A stretch of 64,000 nt of DNA. It comes from Struthio camelus. Lineage: Eukaryota; Chordata; Aves; Struthioniformes; Struthionidae. The DNA lies in NCBI RefSeq assembly GCF_040807025.1, contig NC_090945.1, positions 40,293,088 through 40,357,087 on the forward strand. The letters are read 5' to 3'. Made by a program: the position numbers and the translations under genes. How positions within the stretch are numbered: the first letter of the stretch is position 1; the number at the start of each line of letters is the position of its first letter. This document shows, piece by piece, positions 1 to 13,800 of this stretch. The notes beneath the pieces are model-generated. The model was not told where the DNA came from. It did not search any database and was given only the letters and a program-made list of their open reading frames with translations.

Positions 1-483
1 TAGCACGTTTCCTTTGATATATAACCGTTTATGTGGTGCCTGTACATTTTTGGCCACAAAAAACTGCATGCATGTTTAAGCATAAACTTACGGTATCCAA
101 AAAAAGCCCTTATGAACTGGAACATGCCAAGTTTTTTATACCATTTTAACTACGTACTTTTATCTGATTTTTTAAATAATATTTTAAAAAAATCTTTAAA
201 GTCAGGCTCCTGTTTGTGTGTTTGAAAACTGATACATGGCATTTTTCATCTGAACACTTATATTCCTATCTTATTTTATACTCTAAGTTTGCAAAATATA
301 CCTATACAAACAAAAACAAAGGCACGGATAGCTGTTTACAGATGAAAACCAGAGAGAGTAAGAAAGAAAAAAAATACGTCTTTTCTTAGGCTCACAGATG
401 TATTTGAATGTCCAACCAGTCAGGGAAAAGATCACTAAATACAAAGATCAAGAGGTGAGTTATTTCTATGTTTTAGACACTGA

Positions 484-580
484 GCTTGGACTCAGACTTT
501 GATTCATTCTTGGCTCTGTCGCAGACTTGATAATGGACAAGTTATCTAATCTCCTTTCTGCCTGAGGCTGTGGTTCCTAA
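484..580 (+). repeat. MIR / CORE-SINE-like fragment
   Basis: The text runs from a GGACTCAGAC-like start through TGGCTCTGTCGCAGACTTG, then ACAAGTTATCTAATCTCC and TGCCTGAGG. This follows the order of the MIR core: a box like TGGCTCTGCCAC, then GGGCAAGTCACTTAACCTC, then TGCCTCAG. It is old and diverged, in plus orientation. The assignment is from memory of the consensus. Confidence 0.55.
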
Positions 581-3500
581 AGCTGATCCACTGCTGGCTG
601 CCTCAGTCCTGCCATCCTCCCCACTCCCTCCCTGTCTCAGCTCTGACCCTGGCTGAGCCGTTTCAGTATGCAAAGCCCTGTGAAAGGGTTTTGTTCTCCC
701 CTCCTTCCTTTTCAGGTTAGCTTTCTGCTGCTTTAAGGCACTGACATAGCCCAAAGCAAGGCTGGACAAAGGTCAGAGCTAGTGCAAAGAAGAGGAGAGG
801 ATTGCTGGGTTGTGAGCAGAGGCAAACACGAACTGCAGCAGCCATAAGGGAGCCCTAGTTACGCTGCATGGAACTGCAGCTGCAGTTTCTCGGTCTGTAG
901 CATGGGCTTAGTGTTGGTTCGTCCGCTCTTTCCTCCTTACTTACCCTAATTTGTTACCTGTAGCTTTTGCTTGTATTAGCAGTGAAGCATCTTAGGTTAG
1001 ACTTGCAAACGTTTGCGGACACTTAGTGGCAACACGTAAAGATAAAATGCATCAGAGCACTGAAGGAATGTTGTCAGAGGAAGCAGAAAGAGGCAATAAA
1101 TGGATTTCTGCCAATAATGTGTTAAAATTTAAAGCTTCTGGGAATGTGGTTCAGCAGATGTGTGAACCATTTCAGTATGACAAATACTTGAAAGCACCAG
1201 AGGACAGTTATACTCTCACTCTTCACCATTACTATTAATAGATGCACTTTTATAGATGCATTAACAGCATAATCTGCAGTAATAGGACCAAGCAAACCAC
1301 AGGGGCTTCCTAGAAAACCTTAGTGACTCAAAGACAGAGCTAGAGGTCACCAATCCTCAGCCATGTTTTCATCACGAAGTGATTTGTCTGCTGCTCTGTC
1401 TGATCTGGAAAGGATATTCTGCTCCAGAAAAGGTAAATGGGACAAGTTATTAGGGTTTAGCCAATCTATTCGGCTTACTATCTGAGTAGACAATAACTGC
1501 ATTTGGCCTTGCCTAGGTGACATTAACATTTATTTCAAAAGCAGCAGGAATAACTAGGGGGTTAGCTGGAAAAGTCAAACTATTTTTGATCAAATTAAGG
1601 GTTACAAAACCTTCATTCCCGAAAGAATTTGGAAAGATTTAAATCTAAACAGAAACACACAGGATCCCAAGAAACAACAGGACAGAAACTACTCATGGCC
1701 CTACCATAGCTCTTCTGCACGCTGTTTAGAGACACCAGGCATGAGCTAGGACTGTGCTGCTGATCATGCATGTTAGATGAACATTAGCATTTTAACACTG
1801 GGCGGATAGGAGCAACTACCTAGAAATCCCCCAAGCCTGTGGGCATGGCGGTCCATAGTCTGACATGAGAATAATTCTTAAAAATTATGAAATTACTTCA
1901 ATGGACCTTTCAATGTTCATTGAAGTACTGAAACAGCAAGCGGGCACACCTCGCTTATCCGTACGGGCGGACAAGACAAAGATCTGTGCGACAGAACAGA
2001 CAGATAATGCAGGGGTCTGGGTTTCTTCCAGTAAGCAACATGAGCCAGATAAGCTCCCTCAGAGCAGCAGCCTTTACAAAGACAAATGCTGTATACAAAA
2101 ACATGCATATTCAGAGATTTTTTAAAGTAACATCCTCCAAAGGCTTACACAGACACTTCATGTACATAAGAGGTCTCAATGACTTTAGTAGGACTACTCA
2201 GGTATGTTAAACTAAGTTCATTCGTAAGCCCTTGCGGAGAAAAGCTCTTGGAGCATGTGAAATGTGCTGGTGACAACAAACTGCTGACGGGAGTTTTATA
2301 AGAAACTCACAACAGAACTGAGCATTAGGAGAGATTAAATAGGGAAAGGACAGATGCTCAAATACCACACTGCTACAGCAGCTACCAATGGATGGGCAGC
2401 AGTTCTAGCGCACTGAGCAACTTCTGCAACGCCCGATGAGATCCAGGGAGAGGAAACAGGACACAGGTAGCAAAAATGTGGAAGCAAAGTGGTAGGGGAA
2501 GTTGTTAAGATCTTTCACATAAGCAGCAATGACCTCATATGAGAGTTTTTTTCATTCCTTCACAATTTGCTGGTAACTAACAAACAGAAAAAGCCAACAC
2601 TTGATACAAAAGACAGGTATTTGGCAGCTACTACTCTAGTGTCAATCAGCTGGCACACAGATTGAAATATCAGAAGAGAAGGACACAGGGTAGACAACCT
2701 TGAAAACATATTCTTCCATTAATACTGTGTTAGCTTTATAAAGCTGACAGAGCGGCAAGAATTCTGTGATATAAACAGGTTGACCAAAACCCATGCATAA
2801 CCCTTAAAAGGAACTTAAATCTCACCTGGGAAGTTTGGTGTCAGTGGCTGCCTTGAATCTCCTGTACCTCAAGATATGCAGCTACAGAATCTCTGAAGGA
2901 AACGAGGAAAGATATTAGTAAGGTACTAGAATTATGATTCCCTATGGAAATTATCCAACACACTGAGGTGGATTCATTGTTAATACTGCATCAATACTCT
3001 TGAGTGCAGAGGACAAAACAAAACCTCTGCCAGAGGATAGCAGGCAGAGCTAGACCTGACCATCTTTAGAAAACATTGCACAGCCTTTTCCTTTGAAAAA
3101 GCCTTGCCAACATCAGAGACACTCATAATTCAAGTACTACATTTATTGCCACCATGTGACAACCCTCTCTCCCAGCCCTGTGAAAAGCAAAGAAAACAAA
3201 ACAACTAGAGTTCTGGAACTGTCAAGAGCACTTGAAACGGTTTAAGGTCCACATGAGATTCTCCTATTAATTTTGTGTGGAAGATGCTCAGGTATTACAG
3301 GGCTGAGCGACAGGATAAAACTCTCCAAACAATCACAGTTAAAGTTCATTTCAGTGACTTAAAATATAACACCACCACCCTCTAGATATAAATAATTCCA
3401 GCAGTTTTCTTCGGGGTAGAAAGTAGATGTAGAAACACAAGCATGTTTATCAGGGAAAGACTTAAGAATCACCAGATGACGCACCACATCTTAAGGGTTG

Positions 3501-6500
3501 TAAATAACTGTTACTTCAACTATCAAACACTTAGTCTTAATTTGATGCTACCATGAGGCATGGACTGGCACACAAGCACAAACATTGTAATTATGATGTG
3601 GTACTTATTACTTAGCACATGTTGATGTCCTCCAGGACAGAAATTTAAGAAATTGAAGTACAGATTCTGTGCTTTCCTTCCAATTTCCTCAAACCCATAT
3701 AAATCTGTAAATAGAAGTGTGGAGGAAGTATTTGCATCTACTACCTGCTGTTCATGGTTATGAATGAGTCAGATATTCAATTAAGTCTTAGGTGTGGGTG
3801 GGATTTTCAGTATCTGAATTGCATACTGAAATACTGCAGTCAAAAGAAATCTGCTGTCTCTGGTATGTTCACTTTGATTGGGGAAAGGCATTGGCATTGC
3901 ACTGATGTACTATGTAGGCACAGCAGAATCTAATCATAACTCAGAGCTTTTAAAGCACTTTTCACTTCTGAAGCAAGAAGCTCCTATAAATAGGTTTCTT
4001 TCTTCTCTAAACATAATTTCTCCTAAAGAGTGATAAAAATAAGTGGGGGAAGAAAGGAAAAAATCTGTCATAAATCCTTATCAAATTCTTCTCTGCAAAT
4101 GGAGATTTCAGATCAAAGCCTGCAATAATTCCAATCTTTTCACAACATTTAAACAACAGTTTAATTGTCTGGACTCATTCTAGAAAAGAGTTAAGATTTC
4201 TTCCACTTCTGTTAAAGACTTGTCCCACATCTTATTCCTGAATAACTTTACAGTTTTAAATAGAAAAAATATATAAGAACCAAAACTGAATAAAAATACT
4301 GAAAGCTATATTTTATGATCACAATTACAACATAAAGAATTCTGTGCACAATTTTCAATAGTAGTCTTTTTTGATTCCTTTCTAAAGGAATTTAATTTCT
4401 TGGGAAGTAAAATTATGAGTGATAAAAACTTCTGCAACTCACATTCTTGTGCAGCCTTACCAGTCCTCACCTAAATAATCTATTCAGTCATTAAGTTGCA
4501 GAATATCTCCTAAATATTCTTAAGTGTTAACAGATCATGTAAGTTTTTGGTATATAATATCAAAGTCATATAATACAGTATATAAGTCATATGTATTTAC
4601 TGTCATTTTAGGTTTCTCTCTGTTGCATTAAGGCATCAATTAATCTCCACTACTCATGGTTTTCCAGGGCATGGTTTTCTCAAGGGCAAATGAGTAAACA
4701 GAGAGAGAACCTGACATTTATATATTCTGTCAGTTTCCTGCATTTCTTTTTTTTCCTTAAATGGTTCATCACAGTGCATATGGAGGTTATGGCACCTAGT
4801 CAAAGAAAATACATTTCTTAAAACTACTACTTTCACTGACTTTCCACCGAGACCTTTCTTCACCTGAAATAGTTTGCATATTTAAGAAGTTTAATCTTGC
4901 TTTTTTGTCTGATTACCAATAAAACTCCTCAAATTTAGCCAGAGGAGCGATGACTCTTAAGAAATCTGACAGTAAAACACTGAAAAGCAACAACGACACA
5001 ATGTATCAATGATTCATTCTCCAAAGAGGCCTGGCCAAAATTTTATGCTGTTGAAGGAAACCATTATAATATCCCTGTATTTATTAATAAAATGAATACG
5101 TTGATTGGAACTACTACGTAACCTGAAAGCTTTAGGACACATCAAACCAACAATCCACATATACAAATACTGTTCCCTGAAATTTTGGGACTAAGGTTTC
5201 AGCAACTGATAATAATGAAAAGGAACATGTAGAAATGTCCATGGAAATGTAATTGCTGGAAGCTCTGCTGGCTTTTTTTTCTTTGCAGTGCAATTGTGAC
5301 ATTCATATTACTTACGGTGGACTTTTGTTATTCAGTTAATGGGTGTCTGCACATGTAAATGGGCAAGTGATATGTTTTATGGAACGGTGAAAGGAATACT
5401 TTATTTGCCAAGCCAAATAAATGGGAGTGTTATTCAATGAGCTAAAGATGGTCTGCCTGTACAACTCACAAATTGTCAGCTGTCTACCCCTCTTTAAATT
5501 CAGCCCACTCTCACAGTTTGGAAGCAGAGACTTGAACAGCTCCAGTATCAGGCCAATCATCTAAACATCCAGTCCTCTTCTCATATCCTAGGTCTAAAGG
5601 GAAGTTATTTATAGCCTAGTCTTCCCTAAGTCATTTCTTGAAATACCTATTAAAAAAGGAACTCTGGGTATTAAAATCAGCAGGAAAGAACAATTCACCC
5701 ATCTCCCCTCTTTGGACAAACTTAACCCTCCCACAACTACAAAAATTGGAATTTCCATTGAAGAAACAAGCTTGCCGTGAACTTCCGTAGGACAACGAGT
5801 CACTTTTAGCATCAGTGGCCAACCCTGTTAGGGTTGTCACCACAGGCACAGGCTCCTCCTGCTCAACAGTCACCCACTATTTCACATGCACAATGTCTGC
5901 AGTGCACCTTTAAGTCCATAAAAGAGCATCCAATCAGTTCCTCTGTCCCAGTCTCTTGCCTTGCCAGCATTCACCTGAAGTCCCAGGCGGATGTTTGAAT
6001 TACTTCAGGGAAACCTAATGCTTACTTACGGAAGAAGAGTTACAGTAAGAGCTAGAGTTTTCGTGAGGTAAATATCTTATTGGGGCACTTTCTTAACAGA
6101 AATTTCATCAACCAGAAATACACAAAACAATAAACCTGTCCACCCTGATCTTGCTAGTGAGAAGCCTGAATTTTTATGAGGATTCTGGCTTTCTGTTCCC
6201 TACAACAAAACCTCTCCTCTGGTCTGTTCAGGTCCAGTGACTGAAAAGATCTGTGTGAATCAATTATTCAGTTCAACCTCTCCCCTGTAACACTAGGTAA
6301 AAATTACATTAATTAATGACTTCTATGATTCCTGTAATTGCTTTGAGACAAGGACACACAGTCACCTCCAGCAAGTGACTGATTCAACACACAAGGAATT
6401 AAAGCTGTACACAGGACTAACATATTAGGAGTTTCTATTACACATAGTGAGATTCTTTGCTGGTGAAAATCAACATAACCACCTTCCAGAAAGTAGTACT

Positions 6501-7533
6501 CCATGATTTACTCAGAAAGTAGCCTCGCAGATTGCCCCTATCTGTGTCAGAAAACAATAAAATATCAGAAGCATGGCTAAGGTCTTATGCGTTTATCAGA
6601 TAGTTCAAAAGGTGTCATTCAAAACCTGTTTTTGTATCTTTTTTCCAGAAAACTAGTGATAGGATTAGAGGAAAATGATGTTCTTTTCCACAACAAAAAG
6701 CAACCTAAAACAAATCAAGTTATACTGAAGTCCTAACCTTAATTCATTTGTTTTAAAGCCACTAGATTTTAGGATATGCCTATGATCTCAAAGCTTCCAG
6801 AGACCAGAACAACAAATCTATGCAGCACCATTTAAATTTATTAGCTGAGGTCTGGATGTAACATAACCAAGGCTTGCTCCTGAGCCAACTAGTTAAAAGG
6901 TGCACGCAGGTACAGAACCATGCAAACATGGTCAAACTGCATGTCCCACCAGCTACAGCAATTTCTCACAGCTCTTCCCCGTGCTTTCACTTCCAGCGTT
7001 AGTGTGAGTAGACGGAATCAGCTCAGATCTCTCCTCCCCTGCTCACTCAGGCATGCCCTCAGACTTTGACATACTGAAGGCTGATATGAACAAAAGCATT
7101 TGAGTTCCTAAATGCCCCACCTAGGCAGGATTTAAGTGCTTGGTTACAAGTGAGCAATCAACACACACACACAAATATCTGTCTCCTGCTTGGGCAGTGG
7201 AGAGCCCAGGGTGCCTGAATTTTCCTGCATCCCTGCTGGGTATCCAGACCCTCAGCTCAGCCTACGCAGCAGTACGTGGGGCATGCACAGCTGCAGAGCC
7301 TGAGCTGCCTCTCTCACATATGCCTCTCTGGACTCAAAACTGGGGGCTCTTGCTCTTCTGCTCTTCAGGAGGCTCAGCTTAGCAAGGCTGCGCAGAATAT
7401 AGCCTGCTTATAAACGAGAGAGCCATTTCAACAACAGGCTGCAGGCAAGGGTCCAAGCCCAGGACTCCCACCTTCCTAGGCAAGCATCACTGTCACTGCT
7501 CTTGTGTTTAGCTTTTTTCCCTTGTAGCACGAC

Positions 7534-7551
7534 TTTTTTTTTTTTTTTTTT
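7534..7551 (+). repeat. Poly-T tract
   Basis: A run of 18 T followed by TAATTAAATG. It could be the A-tail of a minus-strand retroposed copy, but no recognisable element lies next to it. Confidence 0.8.
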
Positions 7552-10500
7552 AATTAAATGGGAACATAGATTCAACTGAAATAGAAAAGTGCAACTGTAT
7601 CCTACCTTTGCCTTTAGCCTGGGGATTTAGGGCAGGCTTGTGGAAGGAGGTAAAAAAGAGAGAGGAATGTTCATCTTTCAGGAGACCTGGGATCTAGGTT
7701 CTTATGCTTTGGTTAACAAGACCTGCCTCTGGCCTCATAAACTCAGGCGTGGTGTCATATTATTGTGGTTATACTGTTTTCAGGACCCAAACCAGTGACT
7801 GAACTGGCACCATTTGGACAAGCGAGCTAAATCAGTCCTAATTCTGGCCCCTTTCCACCATGCCCAATTGCAAAAGAGACATATAATGTCAAGTAACTAA
7901 CGCTGGGGACCAGATCCTGAATCCCTTTGTGGACGTGGCCTTATGTAATGTGTTCCAGTTCTCTTTGGTCTTAGGAATTTTACCTTTCATCCGCTTCCTT
8001 GCACAAATGTGAGCCTCATCAGTCAAACAATGGATTAAAATATACAATTGGTACCATATTAACTAGCAGACTTGCTTGAATGTTCTTTCAAATTTCTACT
8101 TTTCCTGTGACTTTTCAACCTAGAAAGTTGCTTCACATATATCTGTACAAAAATTCTGGACAAAAAGGCGGAAAAAACAAAATGTCTCATAAGAAAAGGA
8201 GAAGATTTCTGGAAACAAAAGTACTGCTCACAAAACATATGCCACTTTTACAAAGTCATTACTGCAAGGAGTTTGTGTGAGGGTCTAGTTATTCTTTATT
8301 TCATTTGGTTTCTAGAGACTCCACAGTCTATAAAAGGACTGGAAATTCATATAATGAATACTATAATGGAATTTATTATGCCAGCAGAATTAAGCTTATG
8401 TCAACACTGCCATTATAAAATCTTGTTATTAAGAGTTCGTAACTTGTCTCTATAAATTTTGCATGCTCCACTTATTTTAGAACAAGTCAAAATATTATTG
8501 TCTCACAGCACATATTGTTGCGATATTACTAAATTTAAATGAACAAAGGTCTTGATTAAGAAAGATGAAAGAGGGAAAATAATTTCATTGCTTTATCACC
8601 AAACTGTTTATTTTTACAACAGTGTTTGAATTTTAAAATATATATAACACTTCTTTTCTCCCCTTTAAAATTTAACATACCACTGCTCAGGTTCTTTTTG
8701 TGGAAGGAGACTAGTTTGGGTTTTGTTTTTTTTTTTTGAAACTATGTCTATTACAAAGTTATGATTTGATCCTGGTTTGAAAAATGAGACTTTGAAATTA
8801 GTATGGGAGTAAGGGGGAACAATAAAACATTTAAGTCCGAAAACAATCCTTATACTTCTGCAGAAACAGATTAAATGATATGAATGATATGAGAGTGGGT
8901 GTAGGCATCCTGTCTCTGTTTTGCTGTTTTACCTTCTGTGCATCCTATTTGTTGTGACAACAAATCTGCTATCACACAGGAACAAAGCAATGCTTAAAGC
9001 TTTTGAGTCGATATTTGCTGGATTTATGGATTTACTTCAGAACTCTTAACTTTGAAAGGAGAGAAGAAACCAGGTGTTGCAAGAACTATAAAGCCCATGA
9101 TAATTAGACGTGGGAGTAGGAAGCAGCTTTCCTGTTGTCCCTGAGAATAAGTGTAAAATATACAGCGCTGAAGACTTTTATGTGGTAGTGATTACATTCC
9201 ATGTAATTTGTACTCTTTAAGAATAATTTCTTTTGTTAATATTTACACTTCTTTGTTTTCATCATAGTGTCCGTATGGTAGGAATGTTAACATGGCATAC
9301 GAATAAAAATATTGAATATATAGTATATATTACACACATGAATATATGGTAGGAAGACAGAGCTGATTTCATGTCAGAGGTAACACCTGAAACATACACA
9401 CGCAACTAGAAACATTTTTCCACTAAACCAAATAAGTTTTGACCACAAAATTAGCCTAGTAAAATACATACTTAGGAATGCACAAATAAGCAAATACACC
9501 TACATAGGAATGCATTCATTACATCTAAAAAAGCTTCGAGTTTTTGATTTTGAAGCATGAAATCCAGAACTAGGTCCCAGAGATTTTCAGTAACCCAGTG
9601 TCGCTTTGGAGTTACATTGCTAATTTCATGTTATATTTAAAGTCAGTGTAACCTTAGGCCTTTCTTGAATTACACCAATTTAGATAACCAGCCTCAAATT
9701 TACATCCACTTACTGATAAGTTTTTACATTTGTAGCTGCCAAAATGAGTATAAATTAGGATTCCTTACATGATGAGGAAAGAGGAGAAGGAAAAAGATAC
9801 TCAGAAAAGCATTTGGATACTCTAAAATGTTTCAAGTTAGAAAGAAGCATTGCCATGTCTACAAACAAGACTAAGTATAGAATTTCCTAGTTAAATTTCA
9901 TAAATAGGCCTTAAAAACAGAAATAAAGACCACTAGCAAATGCAGCCAAAGAATTAAATGGCTGCTAGTGAAATACTGAACATCAATTTCTAATATAACA
10001 GAGACATGGCAAAATGGGGAAAGACTGTTTTATTTCAGGATAAGAAGTGATGATCGCAAGTTAAAAACAGTTTACTTCAATCCCGTTAGATGTCACTGGT
10101 CCAAGCAGTCCACAGACAATAAAATGATTTCCTTGTTATCCTTCCAGCTAGAATTGGAAAGAAATAACTGCAAGGAAGACACAAACATTGAATGAACTAA
10201 TAGGCCTGGAGCACTGGCTTTTCAGATGCCTAAAACTGTTAAAAACAATCTTTCTTCGGCTGTATTGGCTCTGAAGCAATGGGGATCATAGGCAAAAACA
10301 CAAATCATGGAAACTACTTTAAATCTTTAAAAATCAAAAATGCTAGCCCTAATCATTTGGAATGGAAGTTGCAGGTACATGAATTAATGAAAATGTGCTA
10401 AAAAAAAGTATCACATTTCCATTTTAATTCACATCTGGATTATTGTGAGAAAGCAGAAGCTTCATCAGTACAAATGCTGCATGCAGTATGCCAGCACTTT

Positions 10501-10697
10501 GTGGAATAGATTAACTGGGTGAACCATAGACCTCCTTATGTTGCAATGCAGTTACATGTCAAAAACTTCTGCAATCCTGTTTCTTTTTCAGTCTTCATAC
10601 CACTGGGTTCAGCTACATGGTCTTATTTCAGTCTTATAACACAGAGAGTTGTACTTAAAACTGTATTCTGTGTTCCAGATTCAGATCTCCAACAACA

Positions 10698-10822
10698 TTA
10701 CAAGAAAGTACCATCACCCACGTCTAGTAGAGAGGGGGTAATTTGAGAAAGGGAGAGTGACTTGCTCAGCATTACTTAGGGCATCAGTGGCAGAGCCTGA
10801 TTTCCAGTCCAATAGGTTTCCA
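10698..10822 (-). repeat. MIR / CORE-SINE-like fragment, minus orientation
   Basis: Read on the minus strand the text has CAGGCTCTGCCACTGATG, then GAGCAAGTCACTCTCCCTTTC, then a region like GGGTGATGGTACTTT. This is the MIR core order (CTCTGCCACT, GGGCAAGTCACTTAACCTC, AATGGGGATAATA). It is a diverged ancient copy in the DNA downstream of PDGFC. Confidence 0.6.
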
Positions 10823-13800
10823 ACTGAAGGAAGGCAAGGGGGAGATAATGTTATTATCATACTGTTAATTGTGGAAGCAAGCAGGCTTTACTGATAATAG
10901 AACAGAATTTGCAGTTCAGAATTTCAGTCTCAATTCCCCTGTTTTTCTGTAAAGCAGGAAATCCTCAGTATACTGGTCTGAAAACAGGAGAGGTTTTCCC
11001 ATATAAACTAAAAGGGAAATTCATTTCTATGTAATCTACTATCTATCACTTCACTAAAGGCATTTCCGGAAAATCACAAGGCCACAAAATATCCCATATT
11101 TAAGTTTAGAACATTAGAAAACTGACTTAGTATACTGAGTCAATTTTAAAAACAATAGTGTACTTGGAGCTCATAAAAGTGTAGTTTAAAATATGGAAGA
11201 GAGTATACTAAGGAAAGATCAGTATCAATATGCACAATTCTTCCTTTTTCATGCTAGTAAGCAAAGATTACCATTAAGATGAACTCTTTGTAACAAATCA
11301 TTCAGACTAGTAGCCTTCCATCTTTTGTGCACATACATTTGTGAAGGAGCTACACAGGTGTAGCACAGTCTCAACTGTATGATCGACTGCATGCAATCTG
11401 TATGCCCAGGTATTTACATGCATTCGTGCTCTAGCACAACTAACAGCTACAGAAACACAAAGCATTGCCTACGGTAGCCAGTACTGCAGACCAACAGAAA
11501 CAGATCTGTGGGGTGAAACACTTGGTGCTGAGCACCCAACACATGACATATACGGATATACGTTTGGCAAGGGCCTGCTCCCATAGACTACTCAATGCCA
11601 GGGAACAGCATCAGCACTCCTGGGGCGCATCTTTTGGTTTTTCATCCAAAAGAGATGTAATCCATGCTCTCCAAGACTTGTAAATGTAAAGTAAACGTAA
11701 AGCATGACAAGTGGGCATAACTGCCCACTGCTCATACACACTGAAAAGGTACTCCTGATCAAAATCGAAACACTAACGCAGACACATCCATAGAAGACCA
11801 TGTGGGAAATTAAGCAGCTGACAGACAATCTAATGGCACAACATCCAATTGTTACAAATAGAAGTTGAGAAGAAAGCCTAGCTCTCCCAGATTGAAGGAG
11901 CACATGGTCATAGTACAGTGTTAAAGTTTCTCTTTACTTCAGCAACCTCAGGCACCAGAGGAGAGCATCAGATCAGACAGCATCGTGCAGTGCCCAGCCC
12001 TTGCGCCTCAGTGGTTGGCCAGTGCCTTGTGCCTCTGTCACATGCTGCTACTCAGCAGTGAAGAGGACCTATTTGCCTTTGCTACAGGCCATATGAATTC
12101 TTATTTATAGGGCTGATATAACTAAACTGACTGCCACATACTTGGGACTGGCCTAAGTTCTCTTTTAGTTTCTCCGAAGCAGGTGAAGGCATTAGGTAAA
12201 AAGATTAATACCAATGTCAAAATGTTTTCCTTCAGGCAAAAAGCTGAATATACCACAATAAATGAATAAATATATTTTTAAACGTGTTACAGAATGAACG
12301 AGTCACATCGTTTTCCTACTCTTCCCACATGAAACAGTGTATTTCATCTGTGGGCTTCAGTCAGTGAAAGCTGAGTAAAATGTACTTCACAGTATGTACC
12401 TCCGGTAAACAACTTTTCTGGAGCTCTAATACAAAGAAAAAGTTCATAACACTACAAAATTAAATATAATGTCTCCAATTACTGAAAATATTACTCCCAC
12501 AGTAAAAATGAAATCACTCACAGTACGCAGAGGGAACACCAAGTAACTTAACATGGCAAACAGGAGACTAAACTTTGAAAGTAGAGATATTCTTGATTGC
12601 ACAGTAGGAGAAGATTGCTATGAAGATTGCTGAATCTCAAATTACTTGTGTCACATGAATCGCAATTGCACCAGCTTAATCCAGCTGCAGAGGTTTAGGA
12701 TTTGTTGAACTAGACATAAGAGACTGGAGCCAAAGAAGATGTGCTAGAAGAATTAGCAAACAACCAGTGTGTTTAAACTTTTTTTTAAAAAAAGATATAA
12801 ATATTAATCAATTGCTCAAGTCACTGTAAGTTTATATTACAAGTCTGATGGTAAGTTTTTATGCATATTGTATCTTTTAAGTATACCTTACACGCTCAGT
12901 CTCTTCATGGTTTCCTCAGCTATGTACTACTGCAACAAGCTCTTGTCATACATGAATGGCTTTTCAGAAACCAGCAGGCAGCTGGTTTCCAATTCTCTGC
13001 TCCACCCTGCAGTAACATTTTCCTCTTTGCTTTGCAGCTAATAGGCAAAGCACAATACGAAACAGGAACAGTAGGAATATTCAGTTCACTGAAATCTAAA
13101 CACAATGCACATCCCCTTTCAATCTACTAAATGCACATTCCACAGTCAGCTTGAATCTGCTACGATAGCAGTTCATTATTTCCTTGCTGCAGTTCAGGTA
13201 CCTGGCATACAGCTCCTCCACATTCAAGCTTGCAAGTGCCAACAGCAGCTCATGCTTGCCAGGCACTCTGCATCACCCACTCTTCCTCCTACACTCTCTT
13301 TAAACACACGAATATATGTTCAAATGCAATCAGGCTTTGGCAGCCAAACAAGTTACCAGCTGAGTAAGTTACTAGCCATCAACTGAGCTACTCTGACCCT
13401 AGGTGAACTTGTAACTAGCACCAATGCAAAATAAAATGTATTAGCTTGGACCACCACTATGGTTGATGCATACCACCAGTTAACTGCAGAGCAGATCACT
13501 CATACACTCTTTCTAAGTGTAGGATGGCAAAGATACTAAAATACAGAATGAAAGTAGGAAAAAAATAAGACATTTCTGACAAAACCTTCCATTTCTTTAA
13601 GACTTGACAAAACAACAATGAACAGAGGGAATTGATGGAGCTGACTTTTCTTCTATAACCTGAGTTGAAGCCATACCCCACAGCACATCATAGAAACATC
13701 ACACAAAAGAGCACATTTGGCACCCAGGTAGGAAGGTCACGGTACAGCATATCCTCTGCAAGATCCTTCCTGTCCCTGAGAACCTATTTGCACGGAATCA

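Noticed and set aside
7660..7760. Possible further MIR-like piece (GGAGACCTGGGATCTAGGTT)
   Set aside because: Only one block matches. The following CTCTGCCAC and GGGCAAGTCA blocks are not found in order.
9590..9720. Text resembling an archosaur repeat with GGAGTTACA and GTGTAACC units
   Set aside because: The similarity is too weak and patchy to assign to a family by eye.
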